Part shown: positions 17,970 through 26,758 of the stretch, in pieces
Layout of the letters: each line of letters opens with the position of its first letter
Numbering within the stretch: position 1 is the first letter of the stretch
Source: Pseudomonas frederiksbergensis
GTDB taxonomy: Bacteria; Pseudomonadota; Gammaproteobacteria; Pseudomonadales; Pseudomonadaceae
Direction: 5' to 3'
DNA length: 37,196 nucleotides
Assembly (NCBI RefSeq): GCF_017114915.1
Contig: NZ_JAAUOE010000034.1
Location: 23,692-60,887 of the forward strand
Program-made: the position numbers and the translations under genes
The notes under the pieces: model-generated
The model's database searches: none
Told to the model about the DNA's origin: nothing
What the model saw: the letters and a program-made list of their open reading frames with translations, nothing else

Positions 17970-19264
17970 TCGACTCCCTCCGCCAACACTGTGATTTCGA
18001 CCCGACGGTTGCGTGCGCGGCCCTCGGTCGTGGCGTTCGAGGCCAACGGCTCGGTGTCGCTGCGGCCTTCGGCGCTGAAGCGCTCGGGCTGGCCGGTTTT
18101 GGCCGAAAGGATTTGCAGCACCGACGTGGCCCGCGCCTCGGACAAGGCCCAGTTCGATGGAAACCTGAGGGTGGCAATCGGGCGATTGTCGCTGTGGCCG
18201 GTCACCCGGACCTGGCCCTTGACCTTGCGCAGGGCATCGGCGATGCGCAGCATCAGCGGCTGGAAATTGTCGACGATGCTGGCGCTGCCCGAGGCGAACA
18301 GTTCATCGCCACGGATGGTCACCACTGAACGGTCAACGGCATCTTCGACAGCCACCCGACCGGCCTTGATTTCATCGGCAAGGAAGCCCGCCAGACGAGG
18401 ACGCTCGATCAGTTTCGGTTGCACCACCGGACGGTCGATGGCCTGCACCGGAATCTCGCCCAGCGCATGAATGTTTTTGAACACCGGCTCGGCATCGGCG
18501 GCCAGTTTCAAGCGCAGGCCGAACAGCAATGCCAGCAGCAACGCCACGCCGATGGCCACGGCGATCCAGGGCGGCATGAATTGCGCCAGCCGGTCGCGGG
18601 CTACGGTGACGCCGCGCCAATGGGGCGACAGTTCACGCTCATAATCGCCACGGGCGCTGCGGATGACCGCACTGGTGCGTTCGCGCAAGGCCTCCAGTTG
18701 GCTGCGACCGTCGTTCATGACCCGATAGCGCCCTTCGAAACCCAGGCACATGCACAGGTACAACAGCTCCAGCAGATACAAACGTTCGCGGGGGCTTTGC
18801 AGGCAATGCTCCAACAACTGGAACACCTTTTCGCCGCCCCACGCTTCGTTATGCACGGTGATCAGCAGGCTCTGCTTGCCCCAGTCGCTGGTGCCGCCCC
18901 ACGGCGTACTCAACACCGCTTCATCCAGGGCAGTGCACAAGGCGTAGCGAGCCAGCAACACCTCGTTGCGCACCACGCCGGCAGCCTCGGCGCGTTCCTC
19001 GAACTGGCGCAGGTAGGCCAGCAGTTGCGCCCGCAGGCTCGCCGGCGCCGGGTGGGCAATGGTGTTGCGCAAGCGGGTCAGCAAAGCCAGCAGCGGACCA
19101 GCGGCGCTCTCCAGAGGGTTGAGACCTTCGGCGTTGCCGGTCAACACCGGCGCGGCCGGCATCGACAGCGGTGCGGGCTGGGCGCGACCGGCGTCCGTGC
19201 CGACCGGGGCGGCGCCACGGCCACCGGGGGTCGGCATGAACTGGGTACGATCGTCGTTGTTCAT
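17966..19264 (-). CDS. tssL: TssL (DotU) with C-terminal OmpA-like peptidoglycan-binding domain
   Basis: A 432-aa protein of the evolved TssL type. A variable Pro/Ala-rich N-terminus (1-45) precedes the cytoplasmic DotU helical domain (about 45-228, with LCTALDEAVLSTPWG). A single membrane anchor (about 232-252) leads to a periplasmic OmpA/MotB-like domain (about 315-430) with GHSDNRPI and NWALSEARA. The C-terminal domain ties the membrane complex to the cell wall directly, so no separate TagL anchor is needed. The ATG at 19264 has GAGGATAA upstream. It starts 6 nt after the tssK stop. Confidence 0.97.
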   Translation of the reverse strand: MNNDDRTQFMPTPGGRGAAPVGTDAGRAQPAPLSMPAAPVLTGNAEGLNPLESAAGPLLALLTRLRNTIAHPAPASLRAQLLAYLRQFEERAEAAGVVRNEVLLARYALCTALDEAVLSTPWGGTSDWGKQSLLITVHNEAWGGEKVFQLLEHCLQSPRERLYLLELLYLCMCLGFEGRYRVMNDGRSQLEALRERTSAVIRSARGDYERELSPHWRGVTVARDRLAQFMPPWIAVAIGVALLLALLFGLRLKLAADAEPVFKNIHALGEIPVQAIDRPVVQPKLIERPRLAGFLADEIKAGRVAVEDAVDRSVVTIRGDELFASGSASIVDNFQPLMLRIADALRKVKGQVRVTGHSDNRPIATLRFPSNWALSEARATSVLQILSAKTGQPERFSAEGRSDTEPLASNATTEGRARNRRVEITVLAEGVE

Positions 19265-19270
19265 CGCGGT

Positions 19271-20605
19271 TTATCCTCGGATCGCCCAGAAAGCCAGGTT
19301 CAATCCCGGGAACTGACCCGCGATGTGGAACGCAAAACCGCCGGAGTTGGCCAGTTGTTGCCAATGCTCGCTGCCCCGGTCGAGTTCGTAATAGGTGGAG
19401 CCGGCGTGATACGGGAGCTGGCGTGGTGCCACCGGCAGCGGCAGCAGGCCGATGCCCGGCAATTGCAGGTTGACCAGATCGCGAATGTGCTCCACCGAGC
19501 CAATTTTGCTCTGCTGGCCGAAGCGGCTGCGCAGGGTCTCGGCAGGCACATCGGCGCGCACCACCAGGATGAAACTGGCGCTGTCGAGCAGGGTCTTGTC
19601 AGCCAGCATGGCCACATGAATGCCGTAGGCTTTTTCGACGATCGGAATCGGCGTGGCCTTGCTGTCGATCAGCATGGACAGCGCCTCACGCAGGGCTTGC
19701 ATCACCGGCGCAAAACTCAGCGCCAGGTCATCGTGCTGGTACTGCGGGTACTCCTGCGGTCGCCGCCCGGAAGCGGTAAAGGTCGAGAACTCCCCGGCCA
19801 GGCTTACCAGCTCGCTGTAGAACCGCTCGGGGTGCAACGGGCTCAACTGGCTCAAATGCTGGATCAACGGCTGGGCACGGTTGACCAGTTGCAGCAGCAT
19901 GAAATCGGCAATCTCCGAGGCACCGCCGGCACCGGACGCCACCACCCGCCCGGCAAGGGCTTCGCCGCGTTGATGCAGCAGGCCCAGCAGTTCGTTGCGA
20001 AACGCCGCCAGGGGTTTGGAGGCGCCCACATCCAGCAGCGGCGGGATGTACGTATCGTCGAGCACCAAGGCGCGGTCGGCGCGTTTCTCCTTGATTCGCA
20101 CCAGGCCGATGGCGGCGTAATCGCTGATGCCATCCTGGGCGATCAATAATCGCAGCGCCCTCGAACCCACGGCCACCGGGGCCTGGTTTTCGAACGGTGC
20201 GTTGTCGTCCCGCACTTCGCGCACCTGGCTCACGTAGCGCGCAGCGCCCAGGGCTTCGCCTTCGTCAACGGTGTCACGCGCACCGGCGCGCTTGAGCGGC
20301 AAGGCCAGGTACACCAAGCCATCGCGCAGGTTGTCATCGACATTCAACGGGCTCGGCGCCAGGTCATCCTGGGGAATGTTGAAGGGCGTGCCATCCGGCA
20401 ACAGGCCCCGCGCCGAGATGATCGCCAGTTTGCCCTGGGCCAGCAGGCCCTGGTCGATCAGCAATTCGGAGAAGCCCCAGGCGCCGGCCGACAACGGGCG
20501 GCTGCGGGCGTCGATGAGGTTTTCCAGGTAACGGTCATGCTGCTGAAAGTGCTGCGTTCCGATGAACATGCCTTCCGACCAGACCACGCGATTGTTCCAG
20601 GACAT
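19271..20605 (-). CDS. tssK: TssK, baseplate-to-membrane-complex adaptor
   Basis: A 444-aa protein with the TssK N-terminal signature (VVWSEGMFIGTQHFQQHDRYLE) followed by the shoulder and neck regions. It forms trimers linking the TssF/TssG/TssE wedges to the cytoplasmic faces of TssL and TssM. It lies between tssJ and tssL in the usual jkl order, with 15 nt between the tssJ stop and its ATG. Length is typical. No anomalies are seen. Confidence 0.97.
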   Translation of the reverse strand: MSWNNRVVWSEGMFIGTQHFQQHDRYLENLIDARSRPLSAGAWGFSELLIDQGLLAQGKLAIISARGLLPDGTPFNIPQDDLAPSPLNVDDNLRDGLVYLALPLKRAGARDTVDEGEALGAARYVSQVREVRDDNAPFENQAPVAVGSRALRLLIAQDGISDYAAIGLVRIKEKRADRALVLDDTYIPPLLDVGASKPLAAFRNELLGLLHQRGEALAGRVVASGAGGASEIADFMLLQLVNRAQPLIQHLSQLSPLHPERFYSELVSLAGEFSTFTASGRRPQEYPQYQHDDLALSFAPVMQALREALSMLIDSKATPIPIVEKAYGIHVAMLADKTLLDSASFILVVRADVPAETLRSRFGQQSKIGSVEHIRDLVNLQLPGIGLLPLPVAPRQLPYHAGSTYYELDRGSEHWQQLANSGGFAFHIAGQFPGLNLAFWAIRG

Positions 20606-20620
20606 GGGGGCTCCGATTGC

Positions 20621-21127
20621 TTATTGGGCAGGGCTGGATGGGGAAACCGCGACGGCGCTGCGCACGGCTCGCACATCGAGGCTGATCTGGTACTCGGTGT
20701 ATTGGCGCGGCGGGACGTTCATCACCGTGCGCCACAGCGACTGATCCAGCTCGCGATACCCCACCAGTACGCCGATATGGCGGGTGGCCGGGTCGAGGTC
20801 GCGCTGCAGGCTCAACTGCTGGCCGGGCTGGATCAGCACTTCGTCCTGGTCGATCAGATCCGCGCCGAGCGTCGCCTGGGCCCGTTCGGCCAGGGCGAAA
20901 TAATCGGAGCGACCGAAGGTGGCGGCATTCTTCAGTTCGAAAATGCGCACCCGGACCGGGGCCGGCTGGCCGGTGGCGCCGGGGTTGAGGCCGGCAATGG
21001 CGTGAAAGTGCAGCTCGACGGCGGCCGTGTCGGCCTCAGCCTCTTCGGGCTGGGGTTTGGCCGTCTCCCTGGCACACGCGGTCAGCAGCAGCGCGGTGGC
21101 GACTGTGAGTAAAAACCTGCGAATCAT
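20621..21127 (-). CDS. tssJ: TssJ, outer-membrane lipoprotein of the T6SS membrane complex
   Basis: A 168-aa lipoprotein. The signal MIRRFLLTVATALLLTAC gives Cys18 as the acylated residue, with Ala at +2 for outer-membrane sorting. The mature domain has a transthyretin-like beta pattern (VELHFHAIAGLNP, PAPVRVRIFELKN, IGVLVGYREL), matching TssJ/VasD. It sits in the outer leaflet of the periplasm and caps the TssM C-terminus. It lies downstream of fha with a 72-nt gap. Confidence 0.95.
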   Translation of the reverse strand: MIRRFLLTVATALLLTACARETAKPQPEEAEADTAAVELHFHAIAGLNPGATGQPAPVRVRIFELKNAATFGRSDYFALAERAQATLGADLIDQDEVLIQPGQQLSLQRDLDPATRHIGVLVGYRELDQSLWRTVMNVPPRQYTEYQISLDVRAVRSAVAVSPSSPAQ

Positions 21128-21199
21128 CCTGCGTCCTCAATGACGTTTCAGCTTTCCGTTGTTCCATTCTTTGCTATGTAGCGTTATGCGACGGCGACG

Positions 21200-22603
21200 C
21201 TAGGGGCGGCGCTGTCGTGAACTGTGTTCTTCGTAGGCGCGGCTGAATTCCCGACCGAACAGGTCCTGGAAATCCTCTTGGGCCTCACGGGAAATATTGC
21301 TGTAGAGCTCGGTGAATTGCTGCCAGTACTGGGCCTGTCGCGAGCCATTGAAAAGGCTCGACAGGCCACCGGGCCTGCCCATGCGCTCTTCCAGTTGCGC
21401 CGGCTCGAAGCGCGCCAGCAGATGTTTGATCGCCGCCTCCACGCCGGCCATCACCGCCAATTGGTGGGCGCGCAAGTCATCGAAGCTGTCGCGTACCGCC
21501 AGGTCCGGCGCCATGAACGCCTGATTGCCGTGGCGCAATAGCAACAGCAAGGCTTCATCGACGTTGGGCGCGAATTTCAGCGGGTTGTTTGCCACCGGTT
21601 GAATCATCGTCTGCTGAATACGGAACTCGCCCTTGAGGCTGCTGCGGGCGCGCAAGACATCGATCAGGCCTTCGACCATCAGCCGATAACTGCGGCCGAT
21701 GCTTTCCATTTGCGCTTCGGCCTCGGCCTTGTCCAGGCGCACTTGCTCCAGCCCGGCGCCGCGTAGAAAGGCTTGCAACAGGTCGGGTTGAGAGTTGTCG
21801 GCTGGATTGACTGGGCGCTCGACGATGGCGACGGGCGGTTCGCGCAAGGGGGCCGGTTCGATCGGTTCGCTGATTTGAGGTGCGGGTGGCGGCGCAACTT
21901 CTGCAACCGGCAAGGGGGCAACCGATACCGGCGCCGGCTTGTCGCTGAACAGGTCCCAATCTTCCGGAATCACCGGGGCTGGAGCCGACGCCAGCGGCGC
22001 AGGCTCGGTCATGGGCGCCGGGTTGGAGATCGGGGTCGGTGGTCGGAAGTCATGTTGCTCGACCGGGACATGGTCGGGCTGGGTGGCCGGCGGGATGCTG
22101 CTCGGTGCCAGAAAGTCGAACAGGTCCGGCAGTGTGTCCATAGCCGACACGCCCTGAAAATGTGCGGGGGGTTTCACGGGCAACGGGGTCGGCGCCTTCA
22201 CGACGGCGCCCTGGCGCCCCATCAAGGCATCGAAGCTGCTGGATGCATCGGCAAACGGGCGGCTGTCGGTCCCCGGCAGATTGAAATCGATGCGCGCCTG
22301 GATTTCATAATCACCGATGCGAATAACTTCCCCATCTTGCAGCGGCTCGCTGTTGCCCTTGCGCAGACGAATGCCGGCCTTGACCAACTCCACACCATTA
22401 GTGCTGTTATCGGTTAAGTAATACCGGCCATCTTTATATTGAATAACGCAATGCTTTCCGGAAACCAGACGCTCTGGATCGGGCAATACCCAGTCATTGT
22501 CAGAGTTACGACCTATTGCCATCACCCCCTGATCCATGGACTTTTCAGGGCACTGGCCAGGGGTAATCTTGTGATAACTAGTGATAGTCAAACACAGCGG
22601 CAT
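21200..22603 (-). CDS. fha: Fha (TagH), FHA-domain substrate of PpkA
   Basis: A 467-aa cytoplasmic scaffold. The N-terminal forkhead-associated domain (about 20-101) has the phosphothreonine-binding residues in AIGRNSDND (Gly31, Arg32), LVSGKH (Ser49, His51) and DNSTNGVEL. A Pro/Ala-rich linker (about 150-275) precedes a helical C-terminal TagH-type domain ending in a YSNISREAQEDF-containing segment. PpkA phosphorylates Fha in P. aeruginosa, and the modified form promotes ClpV recruitment. The ATG at 22603 has a near-perfect AAGGAGG at ideal spacing; the frame continues 15 codons upstream but lacks that signal. It is the first gene of the minus-strand operon. Confidence 0.95.
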   Translation of the reverse strand: MPLCLTITSYHKITPGQCPEKSMDQGVMAIGRNSDNDWVLPDPERLVSGKHCVIQYKDGRYYLTDNSTNGVELVKAGIRLRKGNSEPLQDGEVIRIGDYEIQARIDFNLPGTDSRPFADASSSFDALMGRQGAVVKAPTPLPVKPPAHFQGVSAMDTLPDLFDFLAPSSIPPATQPDHVPVEQHDFRPPTPISNPAPMTEPAPLASAPAPVIPEDWDLFSDKPAPVSVAPLPVAEVAPPPAPQISEPIEPAPLREPPVAIVERPVNPADNSQPDLLQAFLRGAGLEQVRLDKAEAEAQMESIGRSYRLMVEGLIDVLRARSSLKGEFRIQQTMIQPVANNPLKFAPNVDEALLLLLRHGNQAFMAPDLAVRDSFDDLRAHQLAVMAGVEAAIKHLLARFEPAQLEERMGRPGGLSSLFNGSRQAQYWQQFTELYSNISREAQEDFQDLFGREFSRAYEEHSSRQRRP

Positions 22604-23007
22604 CTTGCCTCCTTGCTGCACACTTTGCGCGCCGGCGAGTGAGGGCACCTACCCCCAGACGACTCCGACAACCCTTGCAAACAACCTAAAAAAACGGCTT
22701 TTTAACAGCATAATTGCTGATATTAACCGAGTTGCATGACAAAAAACCTGCGTCGGTACCAGCCTCGACCTATTGGTCGCGCTGGTTGTTAAGCACCTCA
22801 CAATTGTCACACAGGAGAAATAGCTTACCTTGACAAGCCACAAGTACTACACCAAAAATGAACAACTTTTCGAATATCAATGATGGCACTTTAAAATCAT
22901 TGCATATCCAAAGAGCCATTACACTCAAGGAAACATACGAAGTTCCATCTGGAACTTACGTGTGAACGGCCCGACTCTGTCAGCGGGCGATAGGGAGATC
23001 CAATTCA
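22604..23007. promoter_or_regulatory. Divergent fha/tssA intergenic control region
   Basis: A 404-nt AT-rich region drives the two main T6SS operons in opposite directions. Visible elements include palindrome CAGCA-TAAT-TGCTG (22706-22719), a TTGACA hexamer at 22830-22835 without a good partner -10, and a possible -10 TAAAAT at 22892-22897 toward tssA with a weak -35. There is also a CAAGGA motif at 22926-22931 and the inverted repeat at 22940-22957. The fha ribosome binding site lies in CAAGGAGG, which resembles an RsmA/CsrA target. P. aeruginosa HSI-I is under RsmA control, so post-transcriptional control here is plausible. No sigma-54 site with correct spacing was found. Confidence 0.6.
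22940..22957. promoter_or_regulatory. Perfect inverted repeat in the tssA leader
   Basis: AAGTTCCA, TC, TGGAACTT: 8-bp perfect arms with a 2-nt centre, about 50 nt upstream of the tssA start. It could be a dimeric regulator operator or, in RNA, a hairpin presenting a GGA. A tight 2-nt loop disfavours an RNA hairpin with the full stem and slightly favours a DNA operator. Confidence 0.45.
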
Positions 23008-24045
23008 GTGGAAGTGCTTTCGCTGCTCGCCGCCGTTTCCGCGACTTCGCCTTGTGGCGAAGATCTGGAATATGACGCGGACTTTTTGCGCCTGGAACGC
23101 GATTCCCAAGGCCAGCCCGAGCGCAGCATGGGCGATTCGATATTGCCTGCCGAACCCCCTGAATGGCGCAGCATCCAGCAGCAAAGCCTGGAGTTGCTAC
23201 AACGCAGTAAAGATCTGCGTATCACCCATTTCCTGTTGCAAAGTTCCCTTGCCCTCGAAGGCGTCACCGGCCTGGCCCATGTCCTGACGCTGATCAGCGA
23301 ATTGCTCAAGCAATACTGGGCCGATCTGCATCCGCGCCTGGATGCCGACGACGATAACGACCCCACCGTACGCATCAATGCCCTCGCCGGCTTGACCTCC
23401 GATGTCACCATTCGCCTGCTGCGCGAAAGCATCCTGGCCCGGTCGCGAACCTTCGGCGCAGTCAGCCTGCGCGCCGCCGCCAATGCCAGCGGCCTGCAAA
23501 GCTTCCCCGGCGAAAACCTCGGCGCCGAGCAGCTTGCCGGGGCGTTCCTCGACAGCGATCCCGAGCAGCTGGAAATCACCCGCAAAGCCTTGCACGAGGC
23601 CCGCAGCGCCGCCGAAGTCATCGAGCAACAGGTCAGCGAACAGGTCGGTTCCGCCCAGGGCGTTGACCTTGGCCCATTGAAGCAACCGCTCAAGATGGCC
23701 TTGCAGATTCTCGGCCAGTTCGCCCCGCAGAGTGGCGACAGTGCCCTCCCCGACTCCGTCAGCGACGACAGCGCCGCGCCGGTTGAATACGCCACCACGC
23801 CGAGCGCACCGCGCAACACCGGCACCAGCACCAGCACTGGCGAAATCAACAACCGCGACGACGTGTTGCGCAGCCTGGACCGGATTCTTGCGTACTACAC
23901 CCGTCATGAGCCCTCCAGCCCGCTGCCGGTGCTGTTGAACCGGGCGAAGAATCTGGTGCACGCCGACTTCGCGGCGATCGTGCGCAACCTGATTCCCGAC
24001 GGCATGAGCCAATTTGAAAACCTGCGCGGACCAGACAGCGAATAA
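23008..24045 (+). CDS. tssA: TssA, sheath and tube assembly chaperone/cap (ImpA family)
   Basis: A 345-aa cytoplasmic protein with the ImpA N-terminal domain signature (VSATSPCGEDLEYDADFLRLE, and PEWRSIQQQSLELLQRSKDLR). A Ser/Thr/Ala-rich linker (about 250-280) precedes a short C-terminal domain containing VLRSLDRILAYYTRHEPSSP. TssA coordinates tail tube and sheath polymerisation. The start is GTG at 23008, preceded by AGGGAGA at good spacing. The residues right after it align with the expected family N-terminus, so the non-ATG start is well supported. It is the first gene of the plus-strand operon. Length matches the short TssA1 class. Confidence 0.93.
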   Translation: MEVLSLLAAVSATSPCGEDLEYDADFLRLERDSQGQPERSMGDSILPAEPPEWRSIQQQSLELLQRSKDLRITHFLLQSSLALEGVTGLAHVLTLISELLKQYWADLHPRLDADDDNDPTVRINALAGLTSDVTIRLLRESILARSRTFGAVSLRAAANASGLQSFPGENLGAEQLAGAFLDSDPEQLEITRKALHEARSAAEVIEQQVSEQVGSAQGVDLGPLKQPLKMALQILGQFAPQSGDSALPDSVSDDSAAPVEYATTPSAPRNTGTSTSTGEINNRDDVLRSLDRILAYYTRHEPSSPLPVLLNRAKNLVHADFAAIVRNLIPDGMSQFENLRGPDSE

Positions 24046-24125
24046 AAGCGTACGGATCACGCAGTCACGTCACCGGCACCGCCGATGACGCCAACACCGT
24101 CGCTTGAGCGACCAGGAGCAGCAAC

Positions 24126-24635
24126 GTGGCGAAGCAAAGTTCTCAGAAATTCATCGCGCGCAACCGCGCGCCTCGAGTGCAGATCGAGTACGACGTCGAG
24201 CTCTACGGCGCCGAGAAAAAGGTTCAGTTGCCCTTCGTGATGGGGGTTATGGCTGACCTCGCCGGCAAGCCCGCCGAGCCTCTGGCACCTGTGGCCGACC
24301 GCAAGTTCCTTGAAGTGGACGTGGATAACTTCGACTCCCGCCTCAAGGCCATGCAGCCACGCGTCGCGTTCAACGTACCCAACGAGCTGACCGGCGAAGG
24401 CAACCTGAGCCTGGACATCACCTTTGAAAGCATGGACGACTTCAGCCCGGCCGCCGTGGCGCGCAAGGTCGACTCGCTGAACAAGCTGCTCGAAGCGCGC
24501 ACCCAACTGGCCAACCTGCTGACCTACATGGACGGCAAGACCGGCGCCGAAGAAATCATCATGAAGGCGATCAAGGACCCGGCGCTGCTCCAGGCGCTTG
24601 CCAGTGCGCCCAAGCCCGCCGAGCCTCAGGCTTAA
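24126..24635 (+). CDS. tssB: TssB, small contractile-sheath subunit (VipA/ImpB)
   Basis: A 169-aa cytoplasmic protein with the TssB signature: QKFIARNRAPRVQIEYDVE, LPFVMGVMADLAGKP and the ENLS-type region. It pairs with TssC to build the contractile sheath. The start is GTG at 24126, with AGGAG at 24114-24118. It begins 80 nt after tssA with nothing recognisable in between. Length is typical. Confidence 0.97.
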   Translation: MAKQSSQKFIARNRAPRVQIEYDVELYGAEKKVQLPFVMGVMADLAGKPAEPLAPVADRKFLEVDVDNFDSRLKAMQPRVAFNVPNELTGEGNLSLDITFESMDDFSPAAVARKVDSLNKLLEARTQLANLLTYMDGKTGAEEIIMKAIKDPALLQALASAPKPAEPQA

Positions 24636-24650
24636 TCAGGACGAATGATC

Positions 24651-26144
24651 ATGACCGATTCAGTACGTGCAGACGCCCAGACACTGGGCACCACCGAAGA
24701 AGCCAGTGAGTTCGCCTCCCTGCTGCTTCAAGAATTCAAACCCAAGACCGAACGCGCCCGCGAAGCCGTCGAGACCGCCGTGCGCACCTTGGCCGAACAG
24801 GCCCTGGCGCAGACCGACCTGGTGTCCAACGATGCGATCAAGTCGATCGAGTCGATCATTGCCGCCATCGACGCCAAGCTCACCGCCCAGGTCAATCAGG
24901 TCATCCACCACCCGGACTTCCAACAACTGGAAAGCGCCTGGCGTGGCTTGCACTACCTGGTCAACAACACCGAGAGCGACGAGCAGCTCAAGATCCGCGT
25001 GCTCAACATCTCCAAGACCGACCTGCACAAGACCCTGAAGAAGTTCAAGGGCACCGCATGGGACCAGAGCCCGATCTTCAAAAAGATGTACGAAGAAGAA
25101 TACGGCCAGTTCGGTGGCGAACCTTACGGCTGCCTGGTGGGCGACTACTACTTCGACCAGTCGCCGCCGGATGTCGAGTTGCTGGGCGAACTGTCGAAAG
25201 TCTGCGCTGCCATGCACTCGCCGTTCATTGCCGCCGCCTCGCCGACCGTGATGGGCATGGGCTCGTGGCAGGAACTGTCGAACCCCCGCGATTTGACCAA
25301 AATCTTCACCACCCCGGAATACGCCGGCTGGCGCTCGCTGCGTGAATCGGAAGACTCGCGCTACATCGGCCTGACCATGCCACGCTTCCTGGCACGCCTG
25401 CCATACGGTGCCAAGACCGACCCGGTGGAAGCCTTCGCCTTCGAAGAAAACACCGACGGCGCCGACAGCTCCAAGTACACCTGGGCCAACGCCGCTTACG
25501 CGATGGCGGTGAACATCAACCGCTCGTTCAAACACTTTGGCTGGTGCTCGCGCATTCGTGGCGTGGAGTCTGGCGGTGAAGTGGAAAACCTGCCGGCACA
25601 TACCTTCCCGACCGACGACGGTGGCGTGGACATGAAGTGCCCGACCGAAATCGCCATTTCGGACCGCCGCGAAGCGGAGCTGGCGAAGAACGGTTTCATG
25701 CCGCTGCTGCACAAGAAAAACACCGACTTCGCCGCGTTCATCGGCGCCCAGTCGTTGCAGAAGCCGGCCGAGTACGACGACCCGGACGCCACCGCCAACG
25801 CCAACCTGGCCGCGCGCCTGCCGTACCTGTTCGCCACCTGCCGTTTCGCCCATTACTTGAAGTGCATCGTGCGCGACAAGATCGGCTCCTTCAAAGAGAA
25901 GGACGAGATGCAGCGCTGGTTGCAGGACTGGATCCTCAACTACGTCGACGGTGACCCGGCGCACTCCACCGAAACCACCAAGGCCCAGCACCCATTGGCG
26001 GCGGCCGAAGTGATCGTCGAAGAGGTGGAAGGCAACCCGGGGTATTACAACTCCAGGTTCTACCTGCGCCCGCACTATCAGCTCGAAGGCCTGACCGTGT
26101 CGCTGCGCCTGGTATCCAAGCTGCCTTCGGCAAAAGGCGCGTAA
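24651..26144 (+). CDS. tssC: TssC, large contractile-sheath subunit (VipB/ImpC)
   Basis: A 497-aa protein of the EvpB/VipB family, highly conserved in appearance: HPDFQQLESAWRGLHYLV, GEPYGCLVGDYYFDQSP, YTWANAAYAMAVNINRSF and a YYNSRFYLRPHYQLEGL C-terminus. It forms the sheath with TssB. Two in-frame starts exist, ATG at 24645 and ATG at 24651. The AGGA at 24638-24641 is only 3 nt from the first but 9 nt from the second, so I prefer the second; the difference is two residues. It lies about 15 nt after tssB. Confidence 0.97.
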   Translation: MTDSVRADAQTLGTTEEASEFASLLLQEFKPKTERAREAVETAVRTLAEQALAQTDLVSNDAIKSIESIIAAIDAKLTAQVNQVIHHPDFQQLESAWRGLHYLVNNTESDEQLKIRVLNISKTDLHKTLKKFKGTAWDQSPIFKKMYEEEYGQFGGEPYGCLVGDYYFDQSPPDVELLGELSKVCAAMHSPFIAAASPTVMGMGSWQELSNPRDLTKIFTTPEYAGWRSLRESEDSRYIGLTMPRFLARLPYGAKTDPVEAFAFEENTDGADSSKYTWANAAYAMAVNINRSFKHFGWCSRIRGVESGGEVENLPAHTFPTDDGGVDMKCPTEIAISDRREAELAKNGFMPLLHKKNTDFAAFIGAQSLQKPAEYDDPDATANANLAARLPYLFATCRFAHYLKCIVRDKIGSFKEKDEMQRWLQDWILNYVDGDPAHSTETTKAQHPLAAAEVIVEEVEGNPGYYNSRFYLRPHYQLEGLTVSLRLVSKLPSAKGA

Positions 26145-26159
26145 CACCGCCCTTGATGT

Positions 26160-26190
26160 GATCGCTCCCACGCTCTGCGTGGGAACGATC
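26160..26190. repeat. REP-like palindrome between tssC and hcp
   Basis: A 31-nt palindrome: GATCGCTCCCACG, loop CTCTG, CGTGGGAACGATC. It is the same family as 5363-5393. It sits in the 87-nt gap between tssC and hcp, inside the operon, where it could protect the upstream mRNA end or attenuate transcription and help set the high Hcp level relative to the sheath genes. Confidence 0.75.
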
Positions 26191-26231
26191 AGCAAAAACA
26201 CAATGTGGTAGAGACCACACAGGGAGAAAAC

Positions 26232-26720
26232 ATGGCTGTTGATATTTTCATCAAGATCGGCGACATCAAGGGCGAGTCCATGGATAAGGCCCACAAGGAC
26301 GAAATCGACGTCTTGAACTGGAGCTGGGGCATGTCCCAGTCCGGCAATATGCACATGGGCAGCGGCGGCGGTGCAGGCAAGGTGAACATCCAGGACCTGT
26401 CGCTGACCAAATACGTCGACAAGGCCACACCGAACCTGATGATGCATTGCTCCAGCGGCAAGCACATCGACAAGGTCAAGCTGACCGTGCGCAAGGCCGG
26501 CGGCGAAAGCCAGGTCGAGTACATGATCATCAACCTGGAAGAAGTGCTGATCACGTCCCTGAGCACCGGCGGCTCGGGCAGCGATGATCGCCTGACCGAA
26601 AACGTCACCCTGAACTTCGCCAAGGTGCTGGTGGACTACCAGCCGCAAAAAGCCGACGGCACCAAGGACGGCGGGCCGGTCAAGTACGGCTGGAATGTTC
26701 GTCAGAACATCAAGGTGTAA
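26232..26720 (+). CDS. hcp: Hcp, tail-tube hexamer protein
   Basis: A 162-aa tube protein starting AVDIFIKIGDIKGES, with the internal WSWGMSQSG, TKYVDKATPNLM and NLEEVLITSLSTGGSG motifs of the Hcp1 class. It stacks as hexameric rings inside the TssBC sheath and can chaperone small effectors in its lumen, which is relevant to the small Tae4 amidase downstream. The ATG at 26232 has AGGGAGA at good spacing; an upstream in-frame GTG at 26205 is not needed. A strong terminator follows. Confidence 0.98.
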   Translation: MAVDIFIKIGDIKGESMDKAHKDEIDVLNWSWGMSQSGNMHMGSGGGAGKVNIQDLSLTKYVDKATPNLMMHCSSGKHIDKVKLTVRKAGGESQVEYMIINLEEVLITSLSTGGSGSDDRLTENVTLNFAKVLVDYQPQKADGTKDGGPVKYGWNVRQNIKV

Positions 26721-26728
26721 GCGAACAT

Positions 26729-26758
26729 GCCCCCGGTGTTACACGCCGGGGGCGTTTT
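26729..26758 (+). terminator. Rho-independent terminator after hcp
   Basis: GCCCCCGGTGT, loop TAC, ACGCCGGGGGC gives an 11-bp stem with one G-T pair, followed by GTTTT. It begins 8 nt after the hcp stop. It probably ends most hcp transcripts, so the downstream effector, baseplate and clpV genes need read-through or a separate promoter. Confidence 0.85.

Noticed and set aside
16449..18470. Plus-strand open frame of 673 codons opposite tssM and tssL
   Set aside because: Antisense shadow; His/Gln/Arg-rich composition typical of reverse-frame translations, no motif.
22649..22843. 64-codon minus-strand frame upstream of fha
   Set aside because: Lies in the divergent control region, has no ribosome binding site and no recognisable product.
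22830..22883. Short leader frame beginning TTG in the tssA upstream region
   Set aside because: 17 codons; the nearest AGGAG is 12 nt away, too far, and there is no attenuation-like structure with it.
22884..22905. Apparent sigma-54 promoter: TGGCAC followed by TTGC upstream of tssA
   Set aside because: The gap between the two boxes is 10 nt instead of the required 5, so the -24/-12 spacing is wrong.
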